Positions 46,343 through 56,741 of a DNA stretch of 64,000 bases are shown here, one piece after another. Numbering within the stretch: position 1 is the first letter of the stretch; each line of letters opens with the position of its first letter. The stretch is taken from positions 398,667 to 462,666 of the forward strand of contig NZ_JADPJG010000035.1 in the NCBI RefSeq assembly GCF_023073335.1, in the 5' to 3' direction. A program made the translations under genes and the position numbers. Source of the DNA: Bradyrhizobium sp. 21 (GTDB lineage: Bacteria; Pseudomonadota; Alphaproteobacteria; Rhizobiales; Xanthobacteraceae). A model generated the notes under the pieces. That model saw only the letters and a program-made list of their open reading frames with translations, searched no databases and was not told the DNA's origin.

Positions 46343-46506
46343 GAGTTTTCTAGTCGCTGCTCCGCTCAACTGCAGCCATCGGCCGATTCTGCACGAAAAA
46401 CCGCTTCATGACCTTTTTCGCCGAGTTTGTGCACCTTGTAGCTTTTGAGAATTCACGCCGTGCGCGCGATGCTTCGATCACTGAAACGATTGATCAGGAG
46501 ATCGAA

Positions 46507-47163
46507 ATGAAGAAGATCATGGCCGGCATCATCGCAACGATGCCGATGTTCGCGCCACTGTCCGCATCCGCAACGGAAGTGCCCCGCGTCGAGGTCCCCT
46601 TCCAGACGGAGACGGTCCTCGATCTCGGCGAAGTCCAGACCGAAATGCAGCGGATGCTCAACGGAATCCGTCAAGTCAGCCGATGCTCCGAAAACTGGAA
46701 CGTCTGGGACGCCAAGGTCCTGCCCAACGGACGTTCGATCAAGATCGACCTGCAAGCCCGCTATTTCCTGAACAAGTGCCTCATCGTCACCCAGCCTGAG
46801 TGGCACGGTCCTTGGACGGTGCGCATGAAGGATCGGGTCATCGGCGAGACGATCCTGGTGTCGCAGCAAGCGCATCTGGCCGTCGACGTGACGCCTGTCG
46901 TTTCGAATGGTGTGGTCACCGCCACCGCCGACGTCGTGACGGCCGACGCGAACGGGCTGCTCGGCAAACTCAAGCTGAACGGCCAGATCAAGTCCTTCCT
47001 GAACAGCAAGCTAAACACTGCGCTGCAAGACAAGCTGACGGCTGCTCTCCCTGCGGAATATCTCAAGGCTGGCGTCGAGATATCGGAGCTGCAGTTCTTC
47101 GAGCAGAACGGCAAGCTTGCCGCCAAAGTCAAAGCGAGCGGAAAGCTCCATCCGGGCACGTAG
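46507..47163 (+). CDS. exported hypothetical protein
   Basis: 218 aa, family not recognised. ATG 46507 has CAGGAG upstream and starts a Sec-type signal peptide (MKKIMAGIIATMPMFAPLSASA, cleavage expected near ATEVP). The mature part has one Cys pair (SRCSENW and NKCLIVT), a beta-rich middle and a helical region with LKLNGQIKSFLNSKLNTALQDK. Likely periplasmic. Flanked by intrinsic terminators on both sides, so it is a single-gene transcript. Confidence 0.8.
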   Translation: MKKIMAGIIATMPMFAPLSASATEVPRVEVPFQTETVLDLGEVQTEMQRMLNGIRQVSRCSENWNVWDAKVLPNGRSIKIDLQARYFLNKCLIVTQPEWHGPWTVRMKDRVIGETILVSQQAHLAVDVTPVVSNGVVTATADVVTADANGLLGKLKLNGQIKSFLNSKLNTALQDKLTAALPAEYLKAGVEISELQFFEQNGKLAAKVKASGKLHPGT

Positions 47164-47183
47164 GTTGTCAGCAAACGAAATCT

Positions 47184-47214
47184 AAAAAAGCTCCCGCCGA
47201 AAGGCGGGGGCTTT
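47184..47214 (+). terminator. intrinsic terminator
   Basis: GCTCCCGCC (47190-47198), GAAA loop, GGCGGGGGC (47203-47211), TTTT; one wobble pair. Preceded by six A. About 20 bases past the exported protein gene. Confidence 0.88.
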
Positions 47215-47432
47215 TCGCGTCCGAACCGGACCGAACTGTCGCGACTCGTCGCCGCGCGCTGGGGGATGCTGTAATCCTAAAAGTGCTTATGGGCGACTGC
47301 TTCGGCCATACTTCGCTCCGGGTGGAACACGTGGACAAGCTCGAGCTCTTTCGATTGCGAATCCCTGACCCGTGCTAACCGCCCGGAACGAGCAGGCGGG
47401 CGGAAGGATTCGTCCAGGCAGGAGTAATCTCA

Positions 47433-47705
47433 ATGCTGATGACGAAAGAACGACGGCCGGCGATCAGAACGTTGCAGGGGTGGGCGATCGGTGTGCTGCA
47501 GGAGGCGGGCGCCATCCACGAATGCGGGGAGCACGGCTGGGCGAAGGACCGGGCCGACCCGCACGCGCGCGAGCGCGCCGTCGATATCGCCCGCCAGGAC
47601 CCGCCGACCAGGGTCTCGCCGGCGGTAGCGGTCGCGGAAGTCCGAGACGTACTGGATTCGATCGGCGACACCTGCCCCGAGTGTGCGCCAGAGCACGATC
47701 AGTAG
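47433..47705 (+). CDS. small hypothetical protein
   Basis: 90 aa. ATG 47433 follows CAGGAG. Begins MLMTKERRPAIRTLQGWAIGVLQEAGAIHECGEHGWAKDRADPHARERAV and has a C-terminal CPECAPEHDQ. The Cys/His residues (ECGEH, CPEC) might bind zinc. Family not known; it resembles small unnamed proteins common in Bradyrhizobium. Codon use matches the host. Confidence 0.6.
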   Translation: MLMTKERRPAIRTLQGWAIGVLQEAGAIHECGEHGWAKDRADPHARERAVDIARQDPPTRVSPAVAVAEVRDVLDSIGDTCPECAPEHDQ

Positions 47706-47805
47706 CGCCTAGGACCCTGACTTTGGGGATTATGTACTTTGCAAACCATGTCCTGACTCGGGTAAGTTGTGGTCGCTCCCGAATCACAACTGGAGATTCC
47801 TTTCC

Positions 47806-48093
47806 ATGCCGAGCTTGAAGGTGGCCCACATCCACGAGCAGGGCCAAAACATGATCATTTTCCCTTTGGATCATAGATTTGCTGCCCTTTCCCAAGGCGA
47901 AAAGGATAGCGAACTGCAAATCTTAGAAATCCGCGCCAACAATGCTGGGCTGGCTGGTCACGCCGTGGCTGTCTGGGATGCTGGCAGTGGCCGGATGGGA
48001 TTTATTGGTCCGCGCCAATGGCACGGCTTTCTTCAGAGCATCGGACTGCGCTGGGTTCTGGCGAACCTAAACAAAGAGATTTCTTGGTCCTAG
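47806..48093 (+). CDS. small conserved-looking hypothetical protein
   Basis: 95 aa from ATG 47806 with TGGAG upstream. Begins MPSLKVAHIHEQGQNMIIFPLD, contains GLAGHAVAVWDAGSGRMGFIGPRQWHGFL and ends RWVLANLNKEISWS. I have the impression of a widespread small Rhizobiales protein of unknown function, but cannot name a family. It overlaps the tail of the minus-strand frame at 48002-48349. Confidence 0.65.
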   Translation: MPSLKVAHIHEQGQNMIIFPLDHRFAALSQGEKDSELQILEIRANNAGLAGHAVAVWDAGSGRMGFIGPRQWHGFLQSIGLRWVLANLNKEISWS

Positions 48094-48349
48094 AGGCCAA
48101 CCACACATCGGCATTGCCTTTGCGATCATCATGAACTCGCCGCGGACAATCATCCAAGTAATGGCTCGTCCCGCACGCCAAATCACTTGCCATGTTCTGC
48201 CTGTTAAACCCCTGACGAGGCTTGCGGCCCCCTGTGGGCTTCTGCTTTGCGATTTTGCCGAGCTTCTCGTCAAATCGCTTCTCGTCGTCGTCCGTTTCGA
48301 GTTCGCGCGACGCCTGCTTGAACTTCTCGAGCTGAGTCTGCTTAGCCAT
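48002..48349 (-). CDS. possible small ORF divergent from DUF3800, C-terminus doubtful
   Basis: 115-aa frame whose first ~38 residues (MAKQTQLEKFKQASRELETD, then acidic DDEKRF..KIAKQKP) look like a real small acidic-basic protein often linked to DUF3800 genes. The rest is not convincing and overlaps the plus-strand gene ending at 48093. A second minus-strand frame through 48067-48273 ends ...GWPLGPRNLFV, so a frameshift is possible. Its ATG overlaps the DUF3800 ATG on the other strand. Confidence 0.4.
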   Translation of the reverse strand: MAKQTQLEKFKQASRELETDDDEKRFDEKLGKIAKQKPTGGRKPRQGFNRQNMASDLACGTSHYLDDCPRRVHDDRKGNADVWLASRTKKSLCLGSPEPSAVRCSEESRAIGADQ

Positions 48350-49145
48350 GACGTTTATCCATCCGACTCGCCGCTATCGCCTGTACTTTGATGAAACAGG
48401 CACAGGCGATCTTCATGCGCACAAGAAAGATCAAAACCAACGATACCTAAGTCTGACGGGCTTGGTGTTCAGGCAGGACGTTCACGACTCCACCTTCACT
48501 GCCAGACTCACGGCACTCAAAAGAAGGGTCTTCAATAGCCCGGACGTAATACTTCATCGCCGGGAAATCATCGATCGGAAAGGCGACTTTGCCATCTTAG
48601 AGGATGCGGGCGTTAGGGCCGACTTCGATGCCCAATTCCTGGATCTAATTGGCTATCTGCCAGGCCCCGCCTTCACCGTCTCAATCGATAAGCAGGCCCA
48701 CTTAGAAAAGTACAAAGTCTGGCAGTTCGACCCATACCATTATGTTCTGACGTGCCTTGTTGAACGCTTCGGCCTGTGGCTGAACAGGAACGACTTCGTT
48801 GGTGACGTAATCGGCGAGGCACGGACGGAACGGCATGACGGTAGACTCCGACGTGCATTTAACTACCAGTACGATAACGGGAGCCGGTTTCTGCGGGCTG
48901 ACGTTGCCCAAAAGCGACTGACTTCTCGCGACCTAAAGCTTCAGCCCAAGACTGCCAATATCGCCGGCTTACAGGTGGCAGATTTGCTGGCCCATCCGGC
49001 GCATCGAACCTTCAAGTTTATGGAGCAGGACCTGCCAATACCGGACGATTATGGTGCTTCACTCGTCCGCGCACTGGAGAGAATTTATGATCGGAATCCG
49101 TGGAACGGATTGATCAGAGGATATGGAAGAAAGTGGCTGCCATAA
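48348..49145 (+). CDS. DUF3800 domain-containing protein
   Basis: 265 aa. Begins MTFIHPTRRYRLYFDETGTGD; the YRLYFDETG motif (Asp and Glu, RNase H-like acidic residues) is the DUF3800 hallmark, with a second acidic site region IIDRKGDFAILED and a C-terminal QVADLLAH. DUF3800 proteins are thought to be nucleases and often occur with mobile or defence genes. ATG 48348 overlaps the opposite-strand ATG at 48349 in a CATG. Convergent with the gajB-like gene. Confidence 0.85.
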   Translation: MTFIHPTRRYRLYFDETGTGDLHAHKKDQNQRYLSLTGLVFRQDVHDSTFTARLTALKRRVFNSPDVILHRREIIDRKGDFAILEDAGVRADFDAQFLDLIGYLPGPAFTVSIDKQAHLEKYKVWQFDPYHYVLTCLVERFGLWLNRNDFVGDVIGEARTERHDGRLRRAFNYQYDNGSRFLRADVAQKRLTSRDLKLQPKTANIAGLQVADLLAHPAHRTFKFMEQDLPIPDDYGASLVRALERIYDRNPWNGLIRGYGRKWLP

Positions 49146-49151
49146 AATTAC

Positions 49152-49182
49152 GGGGGTCTATGGGCTCACACCCATAACCCCC
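49152..49182 (+). terminator. hairpin between DUF3800 and the gajB-like gene
   Basis: GGGGGT-C-TATGGG pairs with CCCATA-ACCCCC (49171-49182) with one bulge. There is no T-run, so termination would not be classical. Six bases after the DUF3800 stop. Confidence 0.5.
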
Positions 49183-49253
49183 GGCGATCGCACGCGATCT
49201 CCCTTCGACCGCAGCCGAATTGCCTCTCATATACGCGATTCTGACAGAAAAAT

Positions 49254-49287
49254 CAATAGGTTACTAACCTATTGAAGTGAATCACTT
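49254..49287. terminator. two adjacent perfect dyads, likely bidirectional terminator
   Basis: Dyad one, 49254-49274, has 10-bp arms (CAATAGGTTA) around one base. Dyad two, 49275-49287, has 6-bp arms (AAGTGA/TCACTT) around one base. On the minus strand the first dyad is followed by ATTTTTC, suiting a gajB-like terminator; on the plus strand TTTTT follows the second. Confidence 0.55.
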
Positions 49288-49306
49288 TTTGCTTTTTCTA
49301 AAGCGC

Positions 49307-51088
49307 CTATACGTCATTCATTTTTTGCGCCAATTCGGCGATCCAAGGCGAGTGGTGATGTTCCTGGTAGACGAGACACAGCTCTTTTCTCGGTCGCGTA
49401 ACGCCGACGTAGAACGAGCGGCGCGCATCGCGAAGGGCCGTGGGACTTTGCTGGTCTCGGCGGCTCGGTAAGTCGTGAGCGTTCACTCCGTACATAATTA
49501 CCGCATCGAACTCGCGCCCCTTGGCACTATGCATGGTTGTCAGGGTCACGCGACCCGCACCCTCAATGCGCCCTGCGAAGTAACGGAGCGCCAGGTCGAG
49601 CCCAACCGCGGGGTCAGTGTTCGCGATCATCTCCGCGCACACGTCCCAGTCCTGTTCGGGATTGCGAGCCGTTGCACGCCAAGGTTCAATCAGTTCTTTG
49701 GAATATCTTCTCAACCACGCGTTCGTGCTCTCGTTGGTGCCGACCGACCCACCGAGAAAGACCATGAAGTTTGTCGAGAATTGTTGTTCGAGCGGTTCGG
49801 AGATGCGTCGTCCGAACACCAACGAGATCGCTTGGGACAGAAGCCGTGCGTATGTTGGATCGGCATCGCGCCAGCCACCAGTGACCCACCGTGCGCTTGC
49901 CTCGATCAATCTGGAGAGCCGCGAGTTTCGGCGAACGAGGGCCTGCGGGTCCGTTCGGACGAATGGAATGTTGGCGGACTTCAAGGCCTCCGCGACCCTG
50001 TCACCTTGCCAACGGTCTCTGTAAAGCACGGCGATTTCGTCCGGAGCGAAATTCTTGGCTAGGAGGCGCGGAACAATGGAACTCGCGATCGTTTCCGCCT
50101 GGTAGTCAAGACCATAGGGGACCGGGAAAAACGACAGTTCTCCGTCCGGCGCACCGGTGATCCCCTGGTAGTCGCGATGTTCACCCAACGCACCGAGCGA
50201 CGCCCGGATGATCTTAGCGCCGGACCGGTAGTTGAAGCGCAGCCTGATGGTGCGAACGTCGCCACGTGTGGTGAGCCCTTCCAGAAGGTCTCCGTTGGCG
50301 CCTGCGAAGCCGTAGATCGACTGGTCGACGTCACCGACGGCGAAGAGCCGCATGCCAGAGCCGAAGCAAAGCAGGAGGACGAGTTCGTGGAGTGCGTGTC
50401 CCAAGTCTTGGTATTCGTCAACGAAAAGGATGGGGTATCGCGCCCTAATGGCCTCGCGGATCCAGCCGTGCTCCTTAAGCATGCGGAAGGCCATGAGCGG
50501 CATGTCGTCGTAGTCGATCAGGCCCTGTCTCCGAAGCTCGCTTTCGTAAGCTTCGATGAATTTGGCCAACTCTACATTCGTCCCGTACCACTCGGGGCGG
50601 GAGCGATCGACGTCCCGCTTTCGCTTCGTCGTGGCGAATTTCCAGCGGTCTTGGGGGTCATCGCGACCGTTGATCGCATTATTGTAGGCGACCACGACAG
50701 CCGCGCTGATCTCCGTCTTGGTCGCGAGACGGAAATTCTGGGGCAGGCCAATCGGCACGCAGCGCGCGTATGGCATCAAGATCTGGCTGAGAGCAAAGCC
50801 GTGGACCGTACCTACGAAGGCGCGATCGCCGGGCGCGATCCCAAACGTCTGCAGACGGGTCTCAAGCTCGATAGCGCATTCGTTGCTGTAAGTTATGCAA
50901 GCCACGCCCCGAGGGTCCAATACGTCGTCTCGCAGCGCGCGCACCATCGCCGAAGTCAATGTCTTCGTCTTGCCGCTGCCGGGACCCGCGAGGACCACGC
51001 AGTGTCCGAGCTCGCGAATGGCGGCCATCTGCTCCGGATTGCCTCCATGGTTGTCTAGTGCACGTTGCCAAGCGTGCTCACTGAACAC
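49307..51088 (-). CDS. gajB: UvrD-like superfamily 1 helicase, Gabija GajB-like
   Basis: 593 aa from GTG 51088, which overlaps the last 11 bases of the nuclease gene; no later ATG keeps the Q motif (NPEQMAAI, residues ~17-24). Helicase motifs: Walker A LAGPGSGKTKTL (~33-44), Walker B LFVDEYQDLGHAL (~221-233), motif III AVGDVDQSIYGFAGA, motif V TTMHSAKGREFDAVI, motif VI FYVGVTRPRKEL. Small UvrD-type protein as in GajB of Gabija, where it senses DNA ends and activates GajA. Downstream partner of the OLD nuclease gene. Confidence 0.85.
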   Translation of the reverse strand: MFSEHAWQRALDNHGGNPEQMAAIRELGHCVVLAGPGSGKTKTLTSAMVRALRDDVLDPRGVACITYSNECAIELETRLQTFGIAPGDRAFVGTVHGFALSQILMPYARCVPIGLPQNFRLATKTEISAAVVVAYNNAINGRDDPQDRWKFATTKRKRDVDRSRPEWYGTNVELAKFIEAYESELRRQGLIDYDDMPLMAFRMLKEHGWIREAIRARYPILFVDEYQDLGHALHELVLLLCFGSGMRLFAVGDVDQSIYGFAGANGDLLEGLTTRGDVRTIRLRFNYRSGAKIIRASLGALGEHRDYQGITGAPDGELSFFPVPYGLDYQAETIASSIVPRLLAKNFAPDEIAVLYRDRWQGDRVAEALKSANIPFVRTDPQALVRRNSRLSRLIEASARWVTGGWRDADPTYARLLSQAISLVFGRRISEPLEQQFSTNFMVFLGGSVGTNESTNAWLRRYSKELIEPWRATARNPEQDWDVCAEMIANTDPAVGLDLALRYFAGRIEGAGRVTLTTMHSAKGREFDAVIMYGVNAHDLPSRRDQQSPTALRDARRSFYVGVTRPRKELCLVYQEHHHSPWIAELAQKMNDV

Positions 51089-52853
51089 GGTCCACCACGA
51101 ATTTGATTGCTCTTGCGATGTAGTCGGGAGGCGCGAGGCCGCCGGCCTTCTTAGCCAGCTTCGCACTCAGACGACCCTTGCCGATGTCGGCGATCATCGC
51201 GAGGAGCTGAACGGCATCGACCGGTATTCCGCTTCTCCACGCCTTCAGCCGACCCGTCCTCGTGGAGCCGAAGCCTTGCGCTTCCAGCACGTCGAGCAGC
51301 GGGTTCTTGAGCGTCGGCGTGTTGGCGATCGAGACCTCGAACGTATGATCGTTGAGGAAGGCGCCGAGTGAAGCGAATGCGTTGCTGAATCCGGTGAAGT
51401 CGGCGGCTTCCCATTGCTGCCAAAGTGCCGGCGAAACCGGTGCGGCCCGGGTCACCTGGAGATAGTCCCGGTAGATGTCGAGGATCCGCTTGCGGCCCAA
51501 CGCCGAGCCGTCGACCTGCGGGTCCCAATCCGTCACGATGGAGAATGGAAGATTGAGGGCCGCGGCGAGCTTGACGTACGGGCGGAAGTTGGTCCCCGCG
51601 ACGTTGCACACCGTGATGCCGATGTCGTCCAGCGAATGTCCCAGCGACTTCGCGAAGATCGGAAACAGCGCCTCTTCGGCGTCGCCTTCGACGAAGATGA
51701 CGCCGCGGGCGAACAGAAGTTCGGCCCGCGTAGCGTCGAGATAGTGTTCGAGGTCGTCGAGTTCGTCGGCCGTCACCGGCAGATCCGCCAGCGATCGGGC
51801 GTAGGTCGAGGTCCTGTCCGTCTTCAACAGGATGATCGATCGCAGAGGAGCGACGGCGGCCAAGGTCGGGGAATGGCTGGTGACGATCAGCGCCTGCGTC
51901 GCGTCGTTGTTGTCGAAGAGCTTCTTGAAGACGGACCTCTGCAGCTGCGGATGGAGATGCGCTTCGGGTTCTTCGATGCAGAGCAGCGAGAAATTTCTTT
52001 CGTTCTTGCGTCGTCGCCAGGCGAATTCTGCGAGCTTCAGCGCGATGAGCGCGACGTTGGCCGAACCGAGGCTGGCTTCCGAGATGCCACGCTTTCCCCC
52101 GTCGATGAACATGGCGATCGCCCTGAACAGCCGCAGCGGGTCGGTCGGCGCGAAACGCAGCCGGGCGTCGATGTCAGCCTTGCCGGCCAGGTGGAGGATG
52201 TCGGCTCTCAGCGCGTTCTCGAGCGTTCTGATCGCCGGGAACGTCTCGAGCGTCGTGGTCGCCGCGGCGAGCTCCGCCGAGACCTTGGAAATGTCCACAG
52301 GGTCGATGGCCGCGACGGCCTCCTCGAGGAGATGCCGCAGGGGCGAGCTTCGCCACGATCCGAGTTGCCCTTCGGCGTCGCGTAGGGCATCCAGCACGTC
52401 GATCGCTATTCGGCGGCGCACCTTGCCTGGAATGCCGCGACTTTCGTCTCCGCCACCGTAGAGAACGAATTCGCAGTCCTCGCTGGTTCGGACCGGACCG
52501 GCCACGTCGGCCTTCTTCCGGTAAAGATACGTCAGCCTAGCGACCATCGGATCCGTCGGCGTCCTGAAGTCCGTGAGCAGCGCATTCAAGGCCGGGTCAG
52601 TGTCGAAGTCCGATATCTCGAGGGAAACCTCGATCGGCTGGTCGTAGTTCGGAGGATTGGCGTCGAAGAAGTCGGACAACCGAAGCTGCCGAGCGGCATC
52701 CGGCAGCATCGGATCGAGGATCAGTTGGATGGCGAACAGAAGATTGCTCTTCCCAATCGCGTTCTCGCCGAGGAGGACGACATTGCCTGACAGTGGAATG
52801 TCGATGGCCTTGAAATTCCTGAAATTCCGGACGCTAAGTTTGCTTAGGCGCAT
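51078..52853 (-). CDS. gajA: OLD-family ATPase-TOPRIM nuclease, Gabija GajA-like
   Basis: 591 aa, close to the ~580 aa of known GajA. ABC-type ATPase: Walker A GENAIGKSN (29-37), signature-like SLGSANVAL (~261-269), Walker B LLCIEEPEAHLHP (290-302), His-loop TSHSP (325-329). C-terminal TOPRIM: Glu389 in VIFVEGDAEEAL, Asp-Trp-Asp at 442-444 (SIVTDWDPQVDG), and a Lys-rich GKGRLSAKLAKK (~558-569). OLD class 2 proteins are DNA nicking endonucleases. Start ATG 52853, GGAGAA upstream. Co-translated with the helicase gene; the pair is the Gabija layout. Confidence 0.88.
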   Translation of the reverse strand: MRLSKLSVRNFRNFKAIDIPLSGNVVLLGENAIGKSNLLFAIQLILDPMLPDAARQLRLSDFFDANPPNYDQPIEVSLEISDFDTDPALNALLTDFRTPTDPMVARLTYLYRKKADVAGPVRTSEDCEFVLYGGGDESRGIPGKVRRRIAIDVLDALRDAEGQLGSWRSSPLRHLLEEAVAAIDPVDISKVSAELAAATTTLETFPAIRTLENALRADILHLAGKADIDARLRFAPTDPLRLFRAIAMFIDGGKRGISEASLGSANVALIALKLAEFAWRRRKNERNFSLLCIEEPEAHLHPQLQRSVFKKLFDNNDATQALIVTSHSPTLAAVAPLRSIILLKTDRTSTYARSLADLPVTADELDDLEHYLDATRAELLFARGVIFVEGDAEEALFPIFAKSLGHSLDDIGITVCNVAGTNFRPYVKLAAALNLPFSIVTDWDPQVDGSALGRKRILDIYRDYLQVTRAAPVSPALWQQWEAADFTGFSNAFASLGAFLNDHTFEVSIANTPTLKNPLLDVLEAQGFGSTRTGRLKAWRSGIPVDAVQLLAMIADIGKGRLSAKLAKKAGGLAPPDYIARAIKFVVDRVQ

Positions 52854-53045
52854 TGTTAATTCTCCAGCCGCTGCTCAAGTGTGCCTGTCGCGGCCGACGA
52901 AATGCTCGCCAATTTTCAAGGACTCGTCTGTCGAAAATCTGCTACAGAATATAGCTACCGGACTATCTAAGGTCTTAGCGGTTTCATTAATGGGTTGCGG
53001 CAGCTTTGCTCAATTTGAGAGCTCAGCTTAAGGTTGCAGTTTTTT

Positions 53046-53105
53046 GAGTCCAAGTTTTGCGTAAAGTGAGTCAGCTTTATGCGTCGCAGAGTCAGGGTTA
53101 TGCGT
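53046..53105. repeat. three tandem 17-bp repeats between gajA and gyrB
   Basis: Copies at 53046-53062 (GAGTCCAAGTTTTGCGT), 53068-53084 (GAGTCAGCTTTATGCGT) and 53089-53105 (GAGTCAGGGTTATGCGT), spaced 22 and 21 bases, i.e. two helical turns. Each starts with the CcrM site GAGTC. The last ends 21 bases from the gyrB stop codon. May be a protein-binding array or an integration boundary; neither is shown. Confidence 0.65.
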
Positions 53106-53126
53106 TCCCCGACAAGGCCATTCGCC

Positions 53127-55562
<2,436 letters not shown>

Positions 55563-55878
55563 GAGAGGCCTTCGAAATGTCGCCCGAATCAGCGGCGCAA
55601 AAAGGCGCTGATCTGCAGGCTAATGTGCCACGAAAGAACGATTGCGCCTAGCGCAAAGTCTCTACCGGCAAGTCTTTGATCAAATAGGATTTTTTGGCCG
55701 GATTTCAAGGCGCTGAAAGGCCGATTCCGAGGGCCTCGAAAAGGCCGATTCGAAGGGCCGTTTTGAGCGTCCGAAAGGCGTGGATTTTGCGGAATCGGAG
55801 GTCTGCTTCCGAGGCGCTGATACGCATTTCTGCGATGGGTCGTCCTGCCCAAGCCGCCCCGGCCACGACGATCACGGC
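55563..55878. other. intergenic region upstream of gyrB with GGCC-rich direct repeats
   Basis: 316 bases. Two near-identical 20-bp units, 55716-55735 and 55740-55759 (AAAGGCCGATTC...GGGCC, 18 of 20 identical), lie 24 bases apart and are followed by weaker related sequence to ~55800. The gyrB promoter should lie here on the minus strand, but no clear -35/-10 was seen. No coding evidence. Confidence 0.5.
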
Positions 55879-56622
55879 TCAATACAGCAGGAGCGGCGAC
55901 CACGCGTCTCCGTCGCGTCCGACCGTGAGCTCCCAGGTATCGCCGGCCGCGACGGCGAGGATGTTCGTGGTGGCTGGATGGCCCGGCACGCTCAGTTCGT
56001 AGGAATATTTGCCGGGCGGCAGATCCAGCGACACCGCGCGGGCGCCGCTGGCGCGCTTGATGGTCCGGTCGTTGATCATGAGCGTGGCTTCGGTCTCGCT
56101 GATATTGGACAACACCAGCATCGCCTGGCCGGGTTCGGGCATGACGTTCGCGTTGGTCGCGACGGATGCGTTCTTCTGCACGAGAATGACCCTGGTATTG
56201 GTCGCGTTGCGGTCGAGCGCCAGTGTGCCAGGTCCGAGCGGGGAGACGAAGGCGAGCTGGACGTGATCGGCGGAGACCACCGCGCCGTCGCGCTGCTCCT
56301 GCCAGCCGAGCTTTCCAAGCTCGGTGCGGTAGAACGCGAGGACGTCATTGATTTCGGCGGGCACGGTGGCTTCTAACCTGGTGCGGAGCGGCGTTTCGAC
56401 GCCGGATACGACGGTGGTGTGGATTCCCCTGTAGCTGTAACGGGTCGGCGCGGGCAGCTTGGAATCGGGATCGGGCGTGAGCTCGGCCGAAAACAGCGCC
56501 GACAGATGCGGCCCCCAGGCGCTGGCGCTCGCCGCCAGCATGCAGCTTGCGAGGAAGACGAGGCCGCACGCAAACGCCCGCCATCGTGCCGGGGCTTGCG
56601 CGCCCGGCCTTACCGTCCGCAT
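55879..56622 (-). CDS. exported hypothetical protein between recF and gyrB
   Basis: 247 aa from ATG 56622 with CTGGAGAG upstream. A basic start (MRTVRPGAQAPARWR) and hydrophobic core (FACGLVFLASCMLAASASA) form a signal peptide, possibly with a lipoprotein-like Cys (FLASC) although the +1 context is not a clean lipobox. Mature part is beta-rich (GIHTTVVSGVETPL; VSLDLPPGKYSYELSVPGHPATT), reminiscent of a PEGA-like domain near the C-terminus. Function unknown. Confidence 0.78.
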   Translation of the reverse strand: MRTVRPGAQAPARWRAFACGLVFLASCMLAASASAWGPHLSALFSAELTPDPDSKLPAPTRYSYRGIHTTVVSGVETPLRTRLEATVPAEINDVLAFYRTELGKLGWQEQRDGAVVSADHVQLAFVSPLGPGTLALDRNATNTRVILVQKNASVATNANVMPEPGQAMLVLSNISETEATLMINDRTIKRASGARAVSLDLPPGKYSYELSVPGHPATTNILAVAAGDTWELTVGRDGDAWSPLLLY

Positions 56623-56741
56623 CTCACTCTCCAGGAATGTCGCGCATCGTGTCGTCGCGCGATGGGTAACGGCTGCGACACCGTCGGCGCGGCCTCTAGC
56701 CAACTAGTCGCGGGGGAAAACGGTCGGGTTCAATGCGCAGG

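Noticed and set aside
47330..47390. tRNA-like TTCGATTGCGAATCCC stretch
   Set aside because: No acceptor or anticodon arm pairs around it.
55690..55820. Possible CRISPR array (repeated GGCC units)
   Set aside because: Only two good copies, spacing of 4 bases between units, no cas genes.
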